DNA of 64,000 bases from Dichotomocladium elegans (lineage: Eukaryota > Mucoromycota > Mucoromycetes > Mucorales > Lichtheimiaceae). Both the position numbers and the translations under genes were made by a program. The notes beneath the pieces are model-generated. The model was not told the DNA's origin, made no database searches, and saw only the letters and a list, made by a program, of their open reading frames with translations. How positions within the stretch are numbered: position 1 is the stretch's first letter; every line of letters starts with the position of its first letter. Shown here in pieces: positions 12,365 through 23,862 of this stretch. Where the stretch lies: positions 124,001 through 188,000 of the forward strand of contig JAIXMN010000022.1 in assembly GCA_025716815.1 (NCBI GenBank), written 5' to 3'.

Positions 12365-14362
12365 ATGGGGCAAAACCAAAGCAACTATCACGATCCGCTC
12401 ACCTTTGGCTATGTCAGTCAAACAGAAAACGACAATTTCGTTTTGCCGACCGACCCCGAACCTGAGATCTTTAATGATCATATTCTCGCTAATCCCCACC
12501 TTTACTTGCTCGAGATCGCAGGCCAACAGGGCTGTAGAGAATCACAACACATGCCCATAGGAAGCACACAAAAGGATGCATATTCGCACGCAGAGGAACA
12601 CAACAGCGTATCTGCAACCGCAGAGCTCGACGAGGAGTGCAAGGTCTGCCGTCGAAACGAAAGACTGGCGCTTGTGCGACGCGACCTAGCGGAGGATCTT
12701 GCCTACATTGACGAAACCTATTATTCGGCTTCAACCATCCTTCTCAGAGTCAAAAGTAGACAAGGAGAGGACGAAACAGTCGAGAATGATGGGCAATGGG
12801 CCAAGCTGACCATGAAAGACGTAGTGGCCGGCACGAGGAAAACTGGACGGAGGCTGTCCCATGCATCATCTTCGTCAACCCTCGTCGTAAACCTCTCGGG
12901 TAGGTCGCTCATAAAAATGAGTCCAAGTATTGGCTATCTCGACAACATTACGACATTGAATTTGTATGTGCCTGTTACACATGTGGGTTGGGCTGTAATA
13001 TTATCGTATCACTTACAATATTCATGTGTATTGGCGCATTGGTCACGTTTGGTTAGATCGCACAATCAGATGGCGACGCTCCCTGAGACGATTGGGTACA
13101 TAAAAGATCTGGAGATCTTAGATGTCAGTCATAACCAACTTCGTTGTCTCCCTGATACCATCGCGTATCTGACGAAACTCACAGAACTCAACATCGGCTT
13201 CAACAGACTCAAGTCGGTCCCTACAACTATCGGTGCATTGTCAAAATTAAAGACCGTCGCCCTGAATGATAACCAACTAGCCAGTCTCCCGGTAGAGCTT
13301 GCAAACCTAAGTGGACTCGTTAGCCTAAACGTATCTAACAATCCGTTACGCGCTCTACCTGTGGAGATCACATATCTTTCTTCGTTACGGAAACTCATTG
13401 CAGAAGGATGCGATTTTGTACCTGAATTCAGGTACCCGCTTGAGCACAATCCGCCGTCGCTCGTCGAGATTTGCAGTCGCATCGCGGTGCGAAAGGAGAT
13501 GCAGATACCTTGCGATCTTCCCGATCATATCAAAGCATTTCTTGCTCGAGCAAATAGGTGTTCATTTTGCGGTGGCCCATTCTTTGAAGCGTATGTGAAA
13601 CGCGGAAGATTCATTGAACGATCCAACGACCTGACCATCGCACTGGAGTACCGTCTCTGCTCGTCGCATTGGACAGATGACACCGACCGCACCGTTGCTC
13701 TGTTTGCATCACTTCCTGAGACAGCTCCTCTTCCGAGGAGCACTGTCGACAACCCTATAGACATGTCTGGTCTGGACCAGATATACGCTCCTCGGCCTAG
13801 CCAGCGCCCTACGCTTGAGCGATATCATGACCACAGCCATCATCATTCGGGCCGCGCGCGCTCAGAATCACCTAAAAATCATCCATATACCCTTCCCAAG
13901 TCTCAGCAGTCGCCATCGAACTTTTTTATACCGAGCCGATTTGGCTCCCCTGAAACCGTCAGCATCCGTTCCCTTAGGTCCTATCCCAATCTGCCTACAC
14001 TCCCAGACATCGAAGCGTTAGAACACGAGCGACAGAGGTCGAGCGCGCCACCACTTGGTAGCAATCGCACTAGGTCATCATCCATGTCCTCGGTCACGAG
14101 GAGACTGGCAGCCATGTTATCTCCAGCGCCTTCCACACAACCCCTGGCTGGGTCGGGCTTGCGACAGCAACAATATTGGAACTCGAATGAGGTCGTTGAT
14201 TTCGAAGCGGCCGATGAGCAAGGAGCAGCTTCTGCATCTGAGAATCACGAGTCAACCGTCAATACCAGATCGAGTAAAATGGCAGGACCGCGCCTTATAC
14301 GTTCTGGCCTATCTGGCCTCGGCGCTCATTTTGCCTCAAGAGACAGAAGCGAGACTTTGTAG
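12365..14362 (+). CDS. Leucine-rich-repeat protein with N-myristoylation signal and C-terminal cysteine motif
   Basis: I start at 12365 because MGQNQSNY is a strong N-myristoylation sequence. An upstream in-frame GTG/ATG would only add a hydrophobic, unrelated stretch. One intron (12964-13056, 93 nt) interrupts the first repeat. It has no in-frame stop, so the unspliced frame also reads through. Spliced, the protein is about 634 aa. An acidic N-terminal part with a CKVC motif is followed by about five LRRs of the LxxLxLSHNQLxxLPxxI type. After these comes a short domain with RCSFCGGPFFEAYVKRG and a CSSH pair, possibly zinc-binding. A long Ser/Pro/Arg-rich tail ends the protein. Myristoylation suggests a membrane-associated signalling scaffold. 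I do not recognise a named orthologue. It is convergent with NUS1. Confidence 0.85.
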   Translation: MGQNQSNYHDPLTFGYVSQTENDNFVLPTDPEPEIFNDHILANPHLYLLEIAGQQGCRESQHMPIGSTQKDAYSHAEEHNSVSATAELDEECKVCRRNERLALVRRDLAEDLAYIDETYYSASTILLRVKSRQGEDETVENDGQWAKLTMKDVVAGTRKTGRRLSHASSSSTLVVNLSGRSLIKMSPSIGYLDNITTLNLYVPVTHVGWAVILSYHLQYSCVLAHWSRLVRSHNQMATLPETIGYIKDLEILDVSHNQLRCLPDTIAYLTKLTELNIGFNRLKSVPTTIGALSKLKTVALNDNQLASLPVELANLSGLVSLNVSNNPLRALPVEITYLSSLRKLIAEGCDFVPEFRYPLEHNPPSLVEICSRIAVRKEMQIPCDLPDHIKAFLARANRCSFCGGPFFEAYVKRGRFIERSNDLTIALEYRLCSSHWTDDTDRTVALFASLPETAPLPRSTVDNPIDMSGLDQIYAPRPSQRPTLERYHDHSHHHSGRARSESPKNHPYTLPKSQQSPSNFFIPSRFGSPETVSIRSLRSYPNLPTLPDIEALEHERQRSSAPPLGSNRTRSSSMSSVTRRLAAMLSPAPSTQPLAGSGLRQQQYWNSNEVVDFEAADEQGAASASENHESTVNTRSSKMAGPRLIRSGLSGLGAHFASRDRSETL

Positions 14363-14648
14363 ATTCCGTAGTGCGTCTCATTGTACATCTACCTACGCAC
14401 ACACAAATACGCAAACACGCATATATATATATATATATATAGGTTAAAGAAAGGGAAGAGCAAGGGCGGCGACGTACACCAGTTGTTTTATACATGCGTC
14501 TGTACATGATCAGGTCTATGCAAATATTGAGTTCGTGCATTTGCCGAGGGCTCTTTCGGAAAGAATGGCATGGTCAAGCTACGATAGAATATGCTCAATA
14601 TAAATGGGTATTTGAAAAAGGAGAGTGAATGCGAGTGCAGGGGGATCA

Positions 14649-15906
14649 CTAGCGGCCATAGCGCTGTTCCACTTTAGAGTATTTATACAGGCATTGAGCA
14701 AAGAGGGCATAATCAAGGCGATGGAACTCATTGATATTCCTAAGGACAGGGAGCAATGAGATGAGGAAGATCATCGGCTGTGGTTGAGCGATACTTACAC
14801 GAATTCGGTCAGCCGGATATGCCATGGAGGAAATCCGTCCAATGAAATGTAATTATGTGGCAGTCCACTGTATACAAGCATGAGATCTGGGTCGGATGTG
14901 CTACTCTCTATATTCTACGAATTTAATTATTGCGTCTTCACATGTCAAAAAAAAAAAGGTGCATACCATGAACAAATCGGTCCACAAGGGCAATGTCGAC
15001 CGCTTTTCCTTCGGCTATCGCATGCTTTGCAATATCTCGTGTGGTCTTTGCCAAACTGGCTCGTCCATCCGCAGTCGACAGGATCGTAAATTTAATACCT
15101 GACTGGCTCGCATGAGCAATCTTCACATTCAGGACACATATGATTGACAGACACATACCGGGCCGTGCGCCATCCGCAGAGGATGACGGCGATTTCATCC
15201 ATTGGTGCATCATGGTGGACTGGCGCTTGTAAACATCGATGATCATCTCTTTCAGCGTACCTGTCAGTTGTCATAAGGGGGGCGGTAGAGAAGACGTTAA
15301 TAAAATTAGACGTTTTCACCATGCGAGGGAGGAAGAATGCATTTTCTTTTCTCCAGTCATAAGCAACCCAACTGTACCTGACCCATCGAATACAGACAGT
15401 TCCTCAATTCCAAACGCCCATGCCCAGCACGATGTCAGGCAAATATCATTGACGATGAGTTCCCAATCTTCCAGATCCCGATCTTCCAGCTCGCGCGAGA
15501 TCAGAATCGAAAGGTGCTTTGGAATCTTGGTCAGTTGCGCCTTATCTCTGCGAATAGTGTTTATGCGCTCATCAAGGTCTGTATATTGCAGCAGGCGACT
15601 GTAACCGAGGCTGCGCAGTGTCCGGAATCCGATATAGGTCAAATAAATACTATAGATAACATAAAGCAAAAGATGACACAGAATGTCCACACATTTGGAG
15701 AGCACAGTCTTGCATCTTGGCCCGTCTTCGTTGGTAGCTCGCGTTGGCAGATCTTCAGGAGGCGGAAGGCTGGTTATCAATTGTAAAGTCGGAGGCTGGG
15801 CAATAAAGGAATGAGCGGATTGTTTCTCGGAAGGAGAGGCAGTGTCAATCGTGGCAAGAGCAACGGCCGCTGTGGAAGTAGCGATAGTGGTAGCAGTAGT
15901 GGTCAT
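14649..15906 (-). CDS. NUS1: NUS1, dehydrodolichyl diphosphate synthase subunit (Nogo-B-receptor-like)
   Basis: NUS1 is the accessory subunit of cis-prenyltransferase, making long-chain dolichol precursors at the ER with RER2/SRT1-type subunits. Exon 1 (from 15906) has a Ala/Thr-rich N-terminus, one membrane segment (ILCHLLLYVIYSIYLTYIG) and TKIPKHLSILI. Further exons encode LKEMIIDVYKRQ, FTILSTADGRASLAKTTRDI, GLPHNYISLDGFPPWHIRLTEF, and a final NINEFHRLDYALF..YSKVEQRYGR. The FPPW(H/Q)IRLTEF block is diagnostic. The C-terminal RYG fits the RxG motif needed by heteromeric cis-prenyltransferases. Splice phases agree at the junction giving DGSGTLKEM. The stop at 14649 is 286 bp from the convergent LRR gene. 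Confidence 0.9.
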
Positions 15907-18264
15907 TGGCTTTTTGAAATGAATGGAGAAGAGGGAATACCCTTGCCTGAATTCCCCTAAGCCGTTATCGGCTGTGTTATTTATTAGAGCTCAGAGCGCA
16001 CGAGTCGGATTGGGGGTGGTTGGATTGTTTGTTCCCTTTTGTGTGTATGGGGGGTGGGGTGGGGAGAGAGAGAGAGAGAAAAGGATGTACGACATGCTTT
16101 AGGCGTGTTCTGCCCGAAAATTCAACTAAAATCATCATAGCCTTGAATTGGTTAGCATTGCTGCCCTGTGCTGTGGATTCCTGGTTATTTGTATAATATA
16201 AACCCGGCCATCATCAGCTATGTGTGCTCCTTGCAGTTAGGTGACAATGGGATATTGAATCACTCATCAGGCATGCGACATAGCCGCGCTAAGACCTTCA
16301 GAATTTTAATGTTACTATAAAGAACCTTTAGGGTTATCGACCTTGTAATAAAGAGCGATGCCTAATACTTTAGTTTCAAAAATAAAGATTCGTCGCATAG
16401 ACAGGCAAGCAGCCGGTATAAATCCTCTCCTCTCAGCGCACTGGAGTTAGTTTAATAGCTTATCTAGAGGGTCTAGAACACTAGAAGCTTGCAGAATGGG
16501 GCATGTCGGTATGGTATGGCTGCATCCCGTTCAAGGCATAGGAGATGAAGAGGATAAATCTGGGAGAGGAAACCACTTGCCCAATTCCCAACGCTGTTAA
16601 CGAATCGCAGACCTATTGATTTGGAAATAACCAAAATTTTGGAGCACACAGGTGGATGCACTATCTCCTCTAGCACATACTGCTACCTCTGTTGGTTCGG
16701 GCACAAAAAGATGTTTTCCTAGCTTCTTATTGTCAATGTAAATGAAATAATGGCCTCCACGGCAGATCATTTCTTTGCTTGTTCGCATTCAGCTGAGTAG
16801 GGTAAGCACAGCACATACATATTCATACATAAAGCATCGCATCAATCCTGGATGTAAGAATATACGCAGTGATCGACGAATGGTCTACGTATATTATAAT
16901 AATATTTCCTAGAGCAATATCCACCCATCTTTTCCGTCATTTTCTGGACACTTCGACCGCGTCGTACATATATACTGATCATTCACTGATTCAGAAAAAT
17001 AAGCCCATCGATACTGCATTCTCAGGGCTCGGTAAATTTAGGAATAACTTTAGTCTTACGTATAGATTAATATCCATCGCCCTTGATATGTTCATAATTT
17101 AACTATTTCATCCATTGGGACCTTGAAAAAGCTGGGATCATGCCCCGCCGCAGTGGTTTGCTAGCAATGCCGGATTGTCCCGCTCCTTTTCTTTTCTCTT
17201 TTGGATGGTCGCTCGGGAGTGTCTCGAAATTACGTACATTTAATAATACCTAAAGCTAGTATTGCTCCCAAGATCGTAGCCGGTTTGTTATTGTTGTTAG
17301 TATTATTTCTGGTACTGGAACTATTACTGCAGATAATCCTTTGTTGGGCCTTCCTGCGCTGCATTTTATCTTAACAAGGAATCCAGCATCATCAACAAAA
17401 CAACGGTTTTCCTAAAGTCAATGTTGGTCATGTCCCTATCAAGGCATCCCTTCCAAGACGCTCTTGAATCTGCAATGGTCTTTCTTCAATCAATGTGAGT
17501 GCCGTATATGAATACTTTACGGCCCTCAAATTGCTGCATCAATTTTCTCTGCAGAGAGCAATTGAAGAGTACTCGTCAACGCGTTCCAAGATAAGACACT
17601 TGCGGACTTTATTGAAAATCTACAGAACGGCCTTAGGTTCTACGTTTCTTAAATTACTATCATACTAAGATACTTTTTGGACTGTAACGCCGGCCAAAGG
17701 ATGGACTTTTGGCTACTTTAAAACGGTCAAAGCATTTATCAACAAGAGGAATCTGACCTTGTCTTCGTCAGCGTAAAATGCTTAATTGCACGTACGTGGA
17801 ACCTATAGCACTTCTTTCATCAGAATGTCTGTATCCTTTCAAATCTGAATGTGAGTGGCATCAATCACTGAGTTATTTGTTGCAAGGTATGTTACGCACG
17901 TACAGTGTCCTGTTTGGAGAACAAGTGGATTGAAGAACATGTGTATCCTCATCAATACTATAGTCCATAGGCTCAGAATCGCCTTGCTAATCAGCGACAA
18001 TGGCCCTATCCATCTTTCTAAAGGAATTGATTGGGCCGAAAAAGCGGAAGTACATAATATATTTTCTTGATATTCAACGCGATTTAGAAGCTGACCATCA
18101 TATCAGTTATGCGTACATACTTCAGCATCGTATCCATAAAGATATTCCTTAATTTAGAGCCCGTCTAAAGCTGGAGCGTACAGTATGTCCAAAGAAAGAA
18201 ATAAAATGGCTCAAAGAGTTTCGTTATCACGATATCGCAGGAGTGCATAACAGAAGAGCTTTAT
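15907..18264. other. Gene-poor spacer
   Basis: The NUS1 promoter region comes first; a G-rich run with (GA)n lies near 16050-16085. The rest is AT-rich with frequent stops in all frames. No coding region, RNA gene or clear repeat was recognised. Confidence 0.5.
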
Positions 18265-19419
18265 TACTTTTATTGTCAATCAAGTTTGCCTTATACGATC
18301 ATGGATATCAATCCATCAGTAGATAGTATTTGTAGTTCAATAGAGGCAATTTAGGCGTGTCATAAGCCGATGAACATACAATGAAATGATGATGTAAGCA
18401 CGTCGAGTCTATTTGGTGTCACATAGCAAGCTGTATGGCTCTCTTCCCAGCCGGCTCACCTATAGGGTGTCTCCACTCTATTATCGCATCTTAACCATGC
18501 GATAACAGGGCCGGAAATTTCTTTAGGGTGATTGTGAGAGCCAGTCTTTGCGTTTTACAGACTTGGCAGGTGCCAGGCCACTTTCATCATCATCGTGGGA
18601 CTTGGCACGTCGGAACCGTTCTGGAATTCCGCCATTGACCCGGATGCTCAGGAGGATGTGTCTGAAGTTAAGCACGGCTGTCGTGTCTCAGTTCCAAAGC
18701 CGCGGGCGAAACGATCCCGTAATCTCTTCCATGGACTTAACAATTTAGGTTTGGATACCTTAGAAGCCCCATGGCATTTAACTTCAGGACGCTTTGCTCG
18801 CTGCCATGTTCGCGGATTTGGGGGGGGGCCACGCTTGAAGGACTCTAGGCGGCTGGAGCATTCGGGACAGACCCTGAACGCGTGCTTCTTGAAAATTTCC
18901 CGCCAACCCTTGCCGCGGATGGGCTCATGGTAAACGGGCCATGGGTGCAGTCCAATTTCCCATGACAGGTATGGTCTCCCTTCCGAATCTGTGTCGTATC
19001 ATCCGCATTAATCTAGCATCTGCCTGCCTTTGGTTGATATAAGCAGAGCGACGTAATTTCCGATGGAGCGGATAGTTGTGCGCCTCATGATCAACAGTAC
19101 AGAGATGCATTTTTCGAGCTCGACGCTTTCCCCATTCGCTCTTTGCCAGCCGGCCCACACTTTCTGTGCACGGGATGCGTTTATACCGTATGGGTAGCGG
19201 TGGTACTGTTATAAGAGTTGCTGAGAAGTGACCACTCCCCTCCTCGGGTCTCGACGTAGATCTGGCGACATTTATGGTGCTGTAGCATATCTGTGCAAGC
19301 CTAGCCTGGGCCTCGCGGATAGTGTTTTCGCCATTCATAACAATCCTTGACGATGTCGCGCAATTTCATAGGCTACTCCACTGCGAACACTTGCTGAATA
19401 GCCGAGAAAAATCCAATAG
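18265..19419 (-). mobile_element. Relic copy A of a Fanzor/TnpB-like (RuvC nuclease) element
   Basis: This copy aligns along its length with 55401-56493 in the same orientation. On minus, fragments in broken frames read AHNYPLHRKLRRSAYIN, then ADARLMRMIRHRFGRE and PVMGNWTAPMARL, then CPECSSRLESFKR, then WN*DTTAVLNFRHIL. The order (basic region, GNW(T/S)AP block, CxxC, NRDxxAxLN) matches eukaryotic TnpB homologues (Fanzor-like) as I know them. The gene is dead: the Arg codon of NRD is TGA, there are several frameshifts, and the segment carrying the YLIDE..RTS part (present in copy B) is deleted. No terminal repeat or target duplication was identified. Element identity is inferred from motifs. 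Confidence 0.6.
18481..18505. repeat. Hairpin in the non-coding 3' flank of relic copy A
   Basis: TTATCGCAT and ATGCGATAA form a perfect 9-bp inverted repeat around a 7-nt loop. The same structure occurs at the equivalent place in copy B. It lies beyond the 3' end of the nuclease relic, where TnpB-type elements carry their guide RNA and right end. Confidence 0.7.
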
Positions 19420-19584
19420 GAACCTTTCTCGGGGTGGGGTGGGGATATTGGTTCATCCAAATATGGTAGGGGTATGTGACTGTGCAAGTCCCAATCTGTA
19501 AATATTATAAGTTCATGTCAGTTCAAAAATGAGGAAAAGAAGAGGCCGACCCGCTCAACCAAAATAATAAAAAATTACCCAACG

Positions 19585-20569
19585 ATGCAATCTCGGGCTG
19601 CCATTTTGCGGGAATCGCTCCGTGCACGACAAGGTAATCAATCCGAAAATATGGCCTATTAAAGGTGCTTGCCCGATGGACTAACTTGCTTGTGGGGCGT
19701 GTATGATTAGTCTATGCGAGAGCATTCTCTGTTGCACGACCATTACGACAGGAACAGAGCATCAATGAAGCGCAGACTTTGGGTAATACGAATGGAACAT
19801 TACGGACAAAACCCGTAGGAGGGGCCTTCTTTATCTAACCAACCAGCTAGTGCCTCCTCCATCGGAAGTAAAGAAACCGATTTGGCGCGCAGTTGCCGAG
19901 GCAGCTGAGCCGGTGACGCCGTACAACCTGTCCATCGGACGCTTGATGGCCGCTGGCCTACATCTTGGCCACTCGACCTCGCTCTGGGAGCCAGCAACCC
20001 TTCCCTTTATTTTCGGTACGCGCCAGGGCATCTCTATCATCAATTTGGAGCATACGCTCGTGTATCTTCGCCGTGCGTGCAACGTTGCGCGCCAGGTGGC
20101 TTATAGAGGTGGCTCGATCTTGTTCGTTGGTACCCGACCTGGCTTCCAAGATTTGACGATTGAAGCTGCACGCCGCTGTGAAGGTTATCATGTGTCTGGA
20201 AAATGGATTCCGGGCACATTGACCAATGCTCAGCAGGTTCTTGGCCGCCACGCGTCCCCTGATCCGGCCGATCCCGGCCGTCTCCCCAAGACATTCAAGC
20301 CCGATCTGATCGTTTTGTTGAACCCCCTCGAGAACCGAATTGCGATCCAAGAGGCACAGCTCAACATGATTCCAATCATTGCAATCACTGACACCGATTA
20401 CGACCCCCGTCGGGTGACTTACCCCATTCCCGCCAACGACGATTCAATCCGCGGCGTGGAGCTGGTTGCCAAGGTAATTTCCACAGCGGCTCAGGACGGC
20501 TGGATGCGTCGGAAGCAGCTCCTCGACAAAGCCAACAAAGAGACTCGCGCCCGCTGGCAGAACCAGTAG
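19585..20569 (+). CDS. MRP4: Mitochondrial ribosomal protein uS2m (MRP4)
   Basis: This is the small-subunit protein uS2 of the mitochondrial ribosome, about 264 aa. The long exon (19847-20569) has the uS2 core: LMAAGLHLGHSTSLW, GTRQGISIINLEHTL, GGSILFVGTR, DLIVLLNPLENRIAIQEA and IAITDTDYDPR..YPIPANDDS. It lacks an ATG, so I add two short upstream exons. Exon 1 is 19585-19633 (MQSRAAILRESLRARQ, a typical basic mitochondrial presequence) and exon 2 is 19760-19782 (23 nt, ASMKRRLW). The phases agree. It is convergent with the BolA gene. Confidence 0.92.
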
Positions 20570-20746
20570 GGATCAAATGCAAGGTCTTTTTATATCCCTC
20601 TTACCCAGTCACTCCCACTCGCTTTCTCATATATGTATACATAACAACATTTCTCTTTCTCTCTCTCTGACGGTTTCTTACGTAAATACAACCCACAGAA
20701 AAAGGTGCTCTTTATATACACGGATGTATTAGCGCTTGTAATACAC

Positions 20747-21367
20747 TTAAACTTTTTTCTCGATTTCCGTCTGGGTTTTTGTGCGCAACGCCAGAGCGTG
20801 CACGCCTTGATCAATCTCATCCTGGAGCAGCTTGTAAATCATGCGGTGACGCTGCATAAGAGACTATTATTGGGCGTATGTGTGGGCAGGAAGGGGGACG
20901 AAGTCAATATACTGGCGCAAAAGCAAGTTTACATACATCAACTTATTTTACCTTGCCCACAAATTCCTCAGAAACAAGTGTAATCCTAGTCACGGGTTAG
21001 ATAGTTATTCACAAAACAAGACGCTTTTTTTTTTTTACCGGAAATGGGTCTCCCGGTTTGTATTTCCTTCCATGGCAGCATGATGGGAATGCATGTGAGA
21101 CTCATTCACGATATGGAGTGTTGACGGATTGAGGGCTTCTGTAAGCTTCCTCCAAGTAATTGGAATGTCAGTGATTATGACGTGTGTACAAACACACATG
21201 TGCAAATAGAAGACATCGCTCACCTTAGACTCAATGGACGTTTCAACCGGGCCTTTTTTGGTAGAGGTTATAAAGTCTTGGAGAAATGGCGAGCTTTTTG
21301 TCGAATGATAGCGTAGTAGGGTCGATCGCATACTGGAGACCGCAGGCAATCCTTTACTCAGGAACAT
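20747..21367 (-). CDS. BOL1: BolA-family protein, mitochondrial (BOLA1/BOL1-like)
   Basis: BolA proteins partner with monothiol glutaredoxins in iron-sulfur cluster delivery. The N-terminus (MFLSKGLPAVSSMRSTLLRYHSTK) looks like a mitochondrial presequence. The BolA fold follows: GPVETSIESKV, LNPSTLHIVNESHMHSHH, NRETHFRITLVSEEFVGK, then SLMQRHRMIYKLLQDEI and DQGVHALALRTKTQTE. The NES and RHR(M/L)(V/I)Y motifs are diagnostic, and the VHAL(A/S) ending favours the BOLA1 branch. It has about four exons. One of the introns lies between HFR and ITLVSEEF. Length is about 130 aa. Confidence 0.9.
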
Positions 21368-22796
21368 GGTAACTGACTAAATAATAATAACAAGAAAAAA
21401 TCCAGCAACTAACTTGTTTTGATTTGCTGGAAGGGAGACCTCTTTACACTCATAAAGTCCGAAACCGTTGAGACGGCAGCTCTACCTTTCATTTTTTTAA
21501 GCCATGTAGAAAGAGATCCAAACATTTCCAGCGGCCAATAAGAACACAGTCAGATTGACTTGTCAAATATATGTATATATAATAACAGAGAGATATAGAA
21601 ATGAAATAAGTTCTTTCCGGCCTAAGATTGCTAAGGGCGATCGATGGATGTGTCAAAAACAATCACACCACTTTTACATCCCCATCGCCATTTTAAATGT
21701 CTTGATTGCTTCGTCTTGGTGATATCTGGAATACAGTATCTCCAGTTATGTAATTATATGGGAGTCTTCAATGTAAAGAACTATATCTGGGGCAACACAG
21801 GCAGCCAGCTTCAGGCTGGCGCTTGCGGTTTGATGATGCGTTGAAACAGTATTTTGCACGCATTCGGAGATATGTGTTGACAAGCCGATGTTAACTCTAA
21901 TGGGTACTATATTTGTAGCTTGGAGGGGCAGATGGTTTGTATGGCTTCGTTTTGGTTTCCCTAAAACCAGTTCAGATCTGTTCTTCTTGAATCAATGAGT
22001 GTGTGTGTGTGTGCGCGCGCGCCCGAAATCCTTTTAGTACGACCTATTCAAACTGAAAATAGCAACCTCCGTTTATTATACAATGTTGAAAAGAAGGAGA
22101 GACTGTTCTTGATTGGAGGACTAGGAATCCTTAGAGTGTTTTCCCCATCGCAATCGAAGGTGCAACTTACATTTGGGGCATCTGTCAGGTATCTCTCGCT
22201 CGCTGCAATCACTTTATGAACGCAGAAACACCCCCCCCCTTTGCTCAAACTTGGCCATTGAAGGACGCTCCCCCCACCAACCCACCCCAGACGCGCACGT
22301 CTCTTATGAAGGGAGCGCCTCGTTATATTCTCGTACTACAAACACATTGTACAACAATACCTATTTTTAGGAAAGCTCCATCTGCTACGTTGCACGAGGA
22401 TAAAGCGTTTGCTCAGGGTCGCGCGTTTCCTGAGCACATCCGCAGTTTCGGGAGGATGCGGTATGCTCTCCAATGGACAGAGACATCGGATAGATCCATC
22501 TTTCAGGATCGTGCAATGTAGTGTATAAGAAACAGATCAGAGTGAGAAAGAGAGAGAGGGGGAGGAGAGACGGGAGGTAAACCGGATACCTATGAGTATA
22601 GGCAATTTGTTTTTTTTTTTTAAAGAAAAGGCATTGCTAGGAATTGATTCGATCTCGGTGGATGTACGACATATGCACTACGATTGCATTAATACTAATG
22701 ATATTGTATGCTATAAATGTTACAACGTGAGGATGAAAGCGGGCTGCTGGAATGGACAAGGGTAAAACCGAGTTGTCGATCTAATGCCTTGCTAAT
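21368..22796. other. Spacer without a recognised gene
   Basis: It holds the BolA promoter region, a (TG)n/(CG)n run near 21996-22022, C-rich runs near 22232-22275, and a poly-T run near 22610. Short open frames on both strands look non-coding. The left part of the 22.0-22.5 kb stretch might be the 3' UTR of the GPI-protein gene. Confidence 0.4.
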
Positions 22797-23862
22797 TTAT
22801 GACAACGTGAAGGCAGCCACAGCAACAATCGCCAATGCGACCTGAGAAAGAGGAACACGGAACATCTTATCAACGCCGGAATTTTGATTGATCTTCTCCT
22901 CGGTAGCAGTGGAGGCGGAGGCGGACGAAGCGTCCTTGGAAGGATCCGCAGCAGCAGGAGACTTGTTGCTGGATGCGGACGAAGAAGCAACAGGAGAAGA
23001 AGAGGGAACGTTAGCGCTCGCAATGACGGAGTCAGCAGGCGCAACGGCAGAGGCTGATGCAGAAGCTGACGCGCCAGCAGCTGGAGCAGCCACAGACTTC
23101 GCAAGTTTGCCATTGCCCCAAGGGATGGCAGGACCATCGGGCTGGACAGTCTCAGTCTCGGGTACAAGAGCATCGCCGGCCTTAGCAACGATGCCAAAGC
23201 GAGTTGTCCAAGCCGCCACACCGTCAGCTGATAATAATTATTGGATGAGCAAAGCAGAAGACTCGCAATGCGAAGCTGAATGACCTTACCATTGGTATAC
23301 ATGAAGAAGTAAATGGCGGAGTTGGGGTCTACTTCAGGCGCGGTCCAGGTGTACGACGAAATTTTGGTGGCATCCAAATCCTAATGAAGTCAATTTTATC
23401 ATGGTTAAACAAGATCATAACTCTCGTGTCGCCACTAAAATGGATATCACGAACCGTAGCAACTGTGGACAAGACTGTCTGGTTGAGGTTGGAACCGGTC
23501 ATGAACTCTATACATGTTCAATCGCAAAAAAAAAAGAGAGGTCAATCAAGGTCGGCTAAAAAAGAACAACAACATAAAAATTCAGAAATGCGAGCGCTTA
23601 CGAATCTTGAAGTTGGTCCATCCGCTGGCGAAGTCAGGTGCGGTACTGTCATCAGCTAAAGGCGAGACAAAGAGTTAAACATGCATTGTTGACCAAAGTA
23701 TCTGACTGCATTGGACGACATATTACTCCAGGTGAGTGTGTACTCCTGGCCGCTTGTCCAGACAGTACCGGGCGAAGGGTAGGTAGGGGCCATGCTCGCG
23801 GTGGCAGAAGAGACGAGGGCTGCAACAGCAGCAGCGGTGCTAAGGAAAGTCTTGAAGATCAT
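22797..23862 (-). CDS. Secreted GPI-anchored Ser/Ala-rich protein with KRE9/KNH1-type N-terminal domain
   Basis: The protein starts with a signal peptide (MIFKTFLSTAAAVAALVSSATA). It continues with the KRE9/KNH1 signature YPSPGTVWTSGQEYTLTWS. Middle exons encode FASGWTNFKI, LNQTVLSTVATVRDI and SSYTWTAPEVDPNSAIYFFMYT. The last exon has AAWTTRFGIVAK, a long Ala/Ser-rich stalk, and a hydrophobic C-terminus (VALAIVAVAAFTLS) typical of a GPI-addition signal. The domain is widespread in fungal cell-wall proteins. Four or five exons are inferred; middle junctions are approximate. Likely cell surface; exact role unknown. Confidence 0.82.

Noticed and set aside
18655..18690. 5S-rRNA-like string (CTGAAGTTAAGCACGG) in the repeat on plus
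   Set aside because: It matches the 5S box-A area over about 14 bases only. Flanks do not fit 5S rRNA, and the minus strand codes the AVLNFRHIL part of the nuclease relic there.
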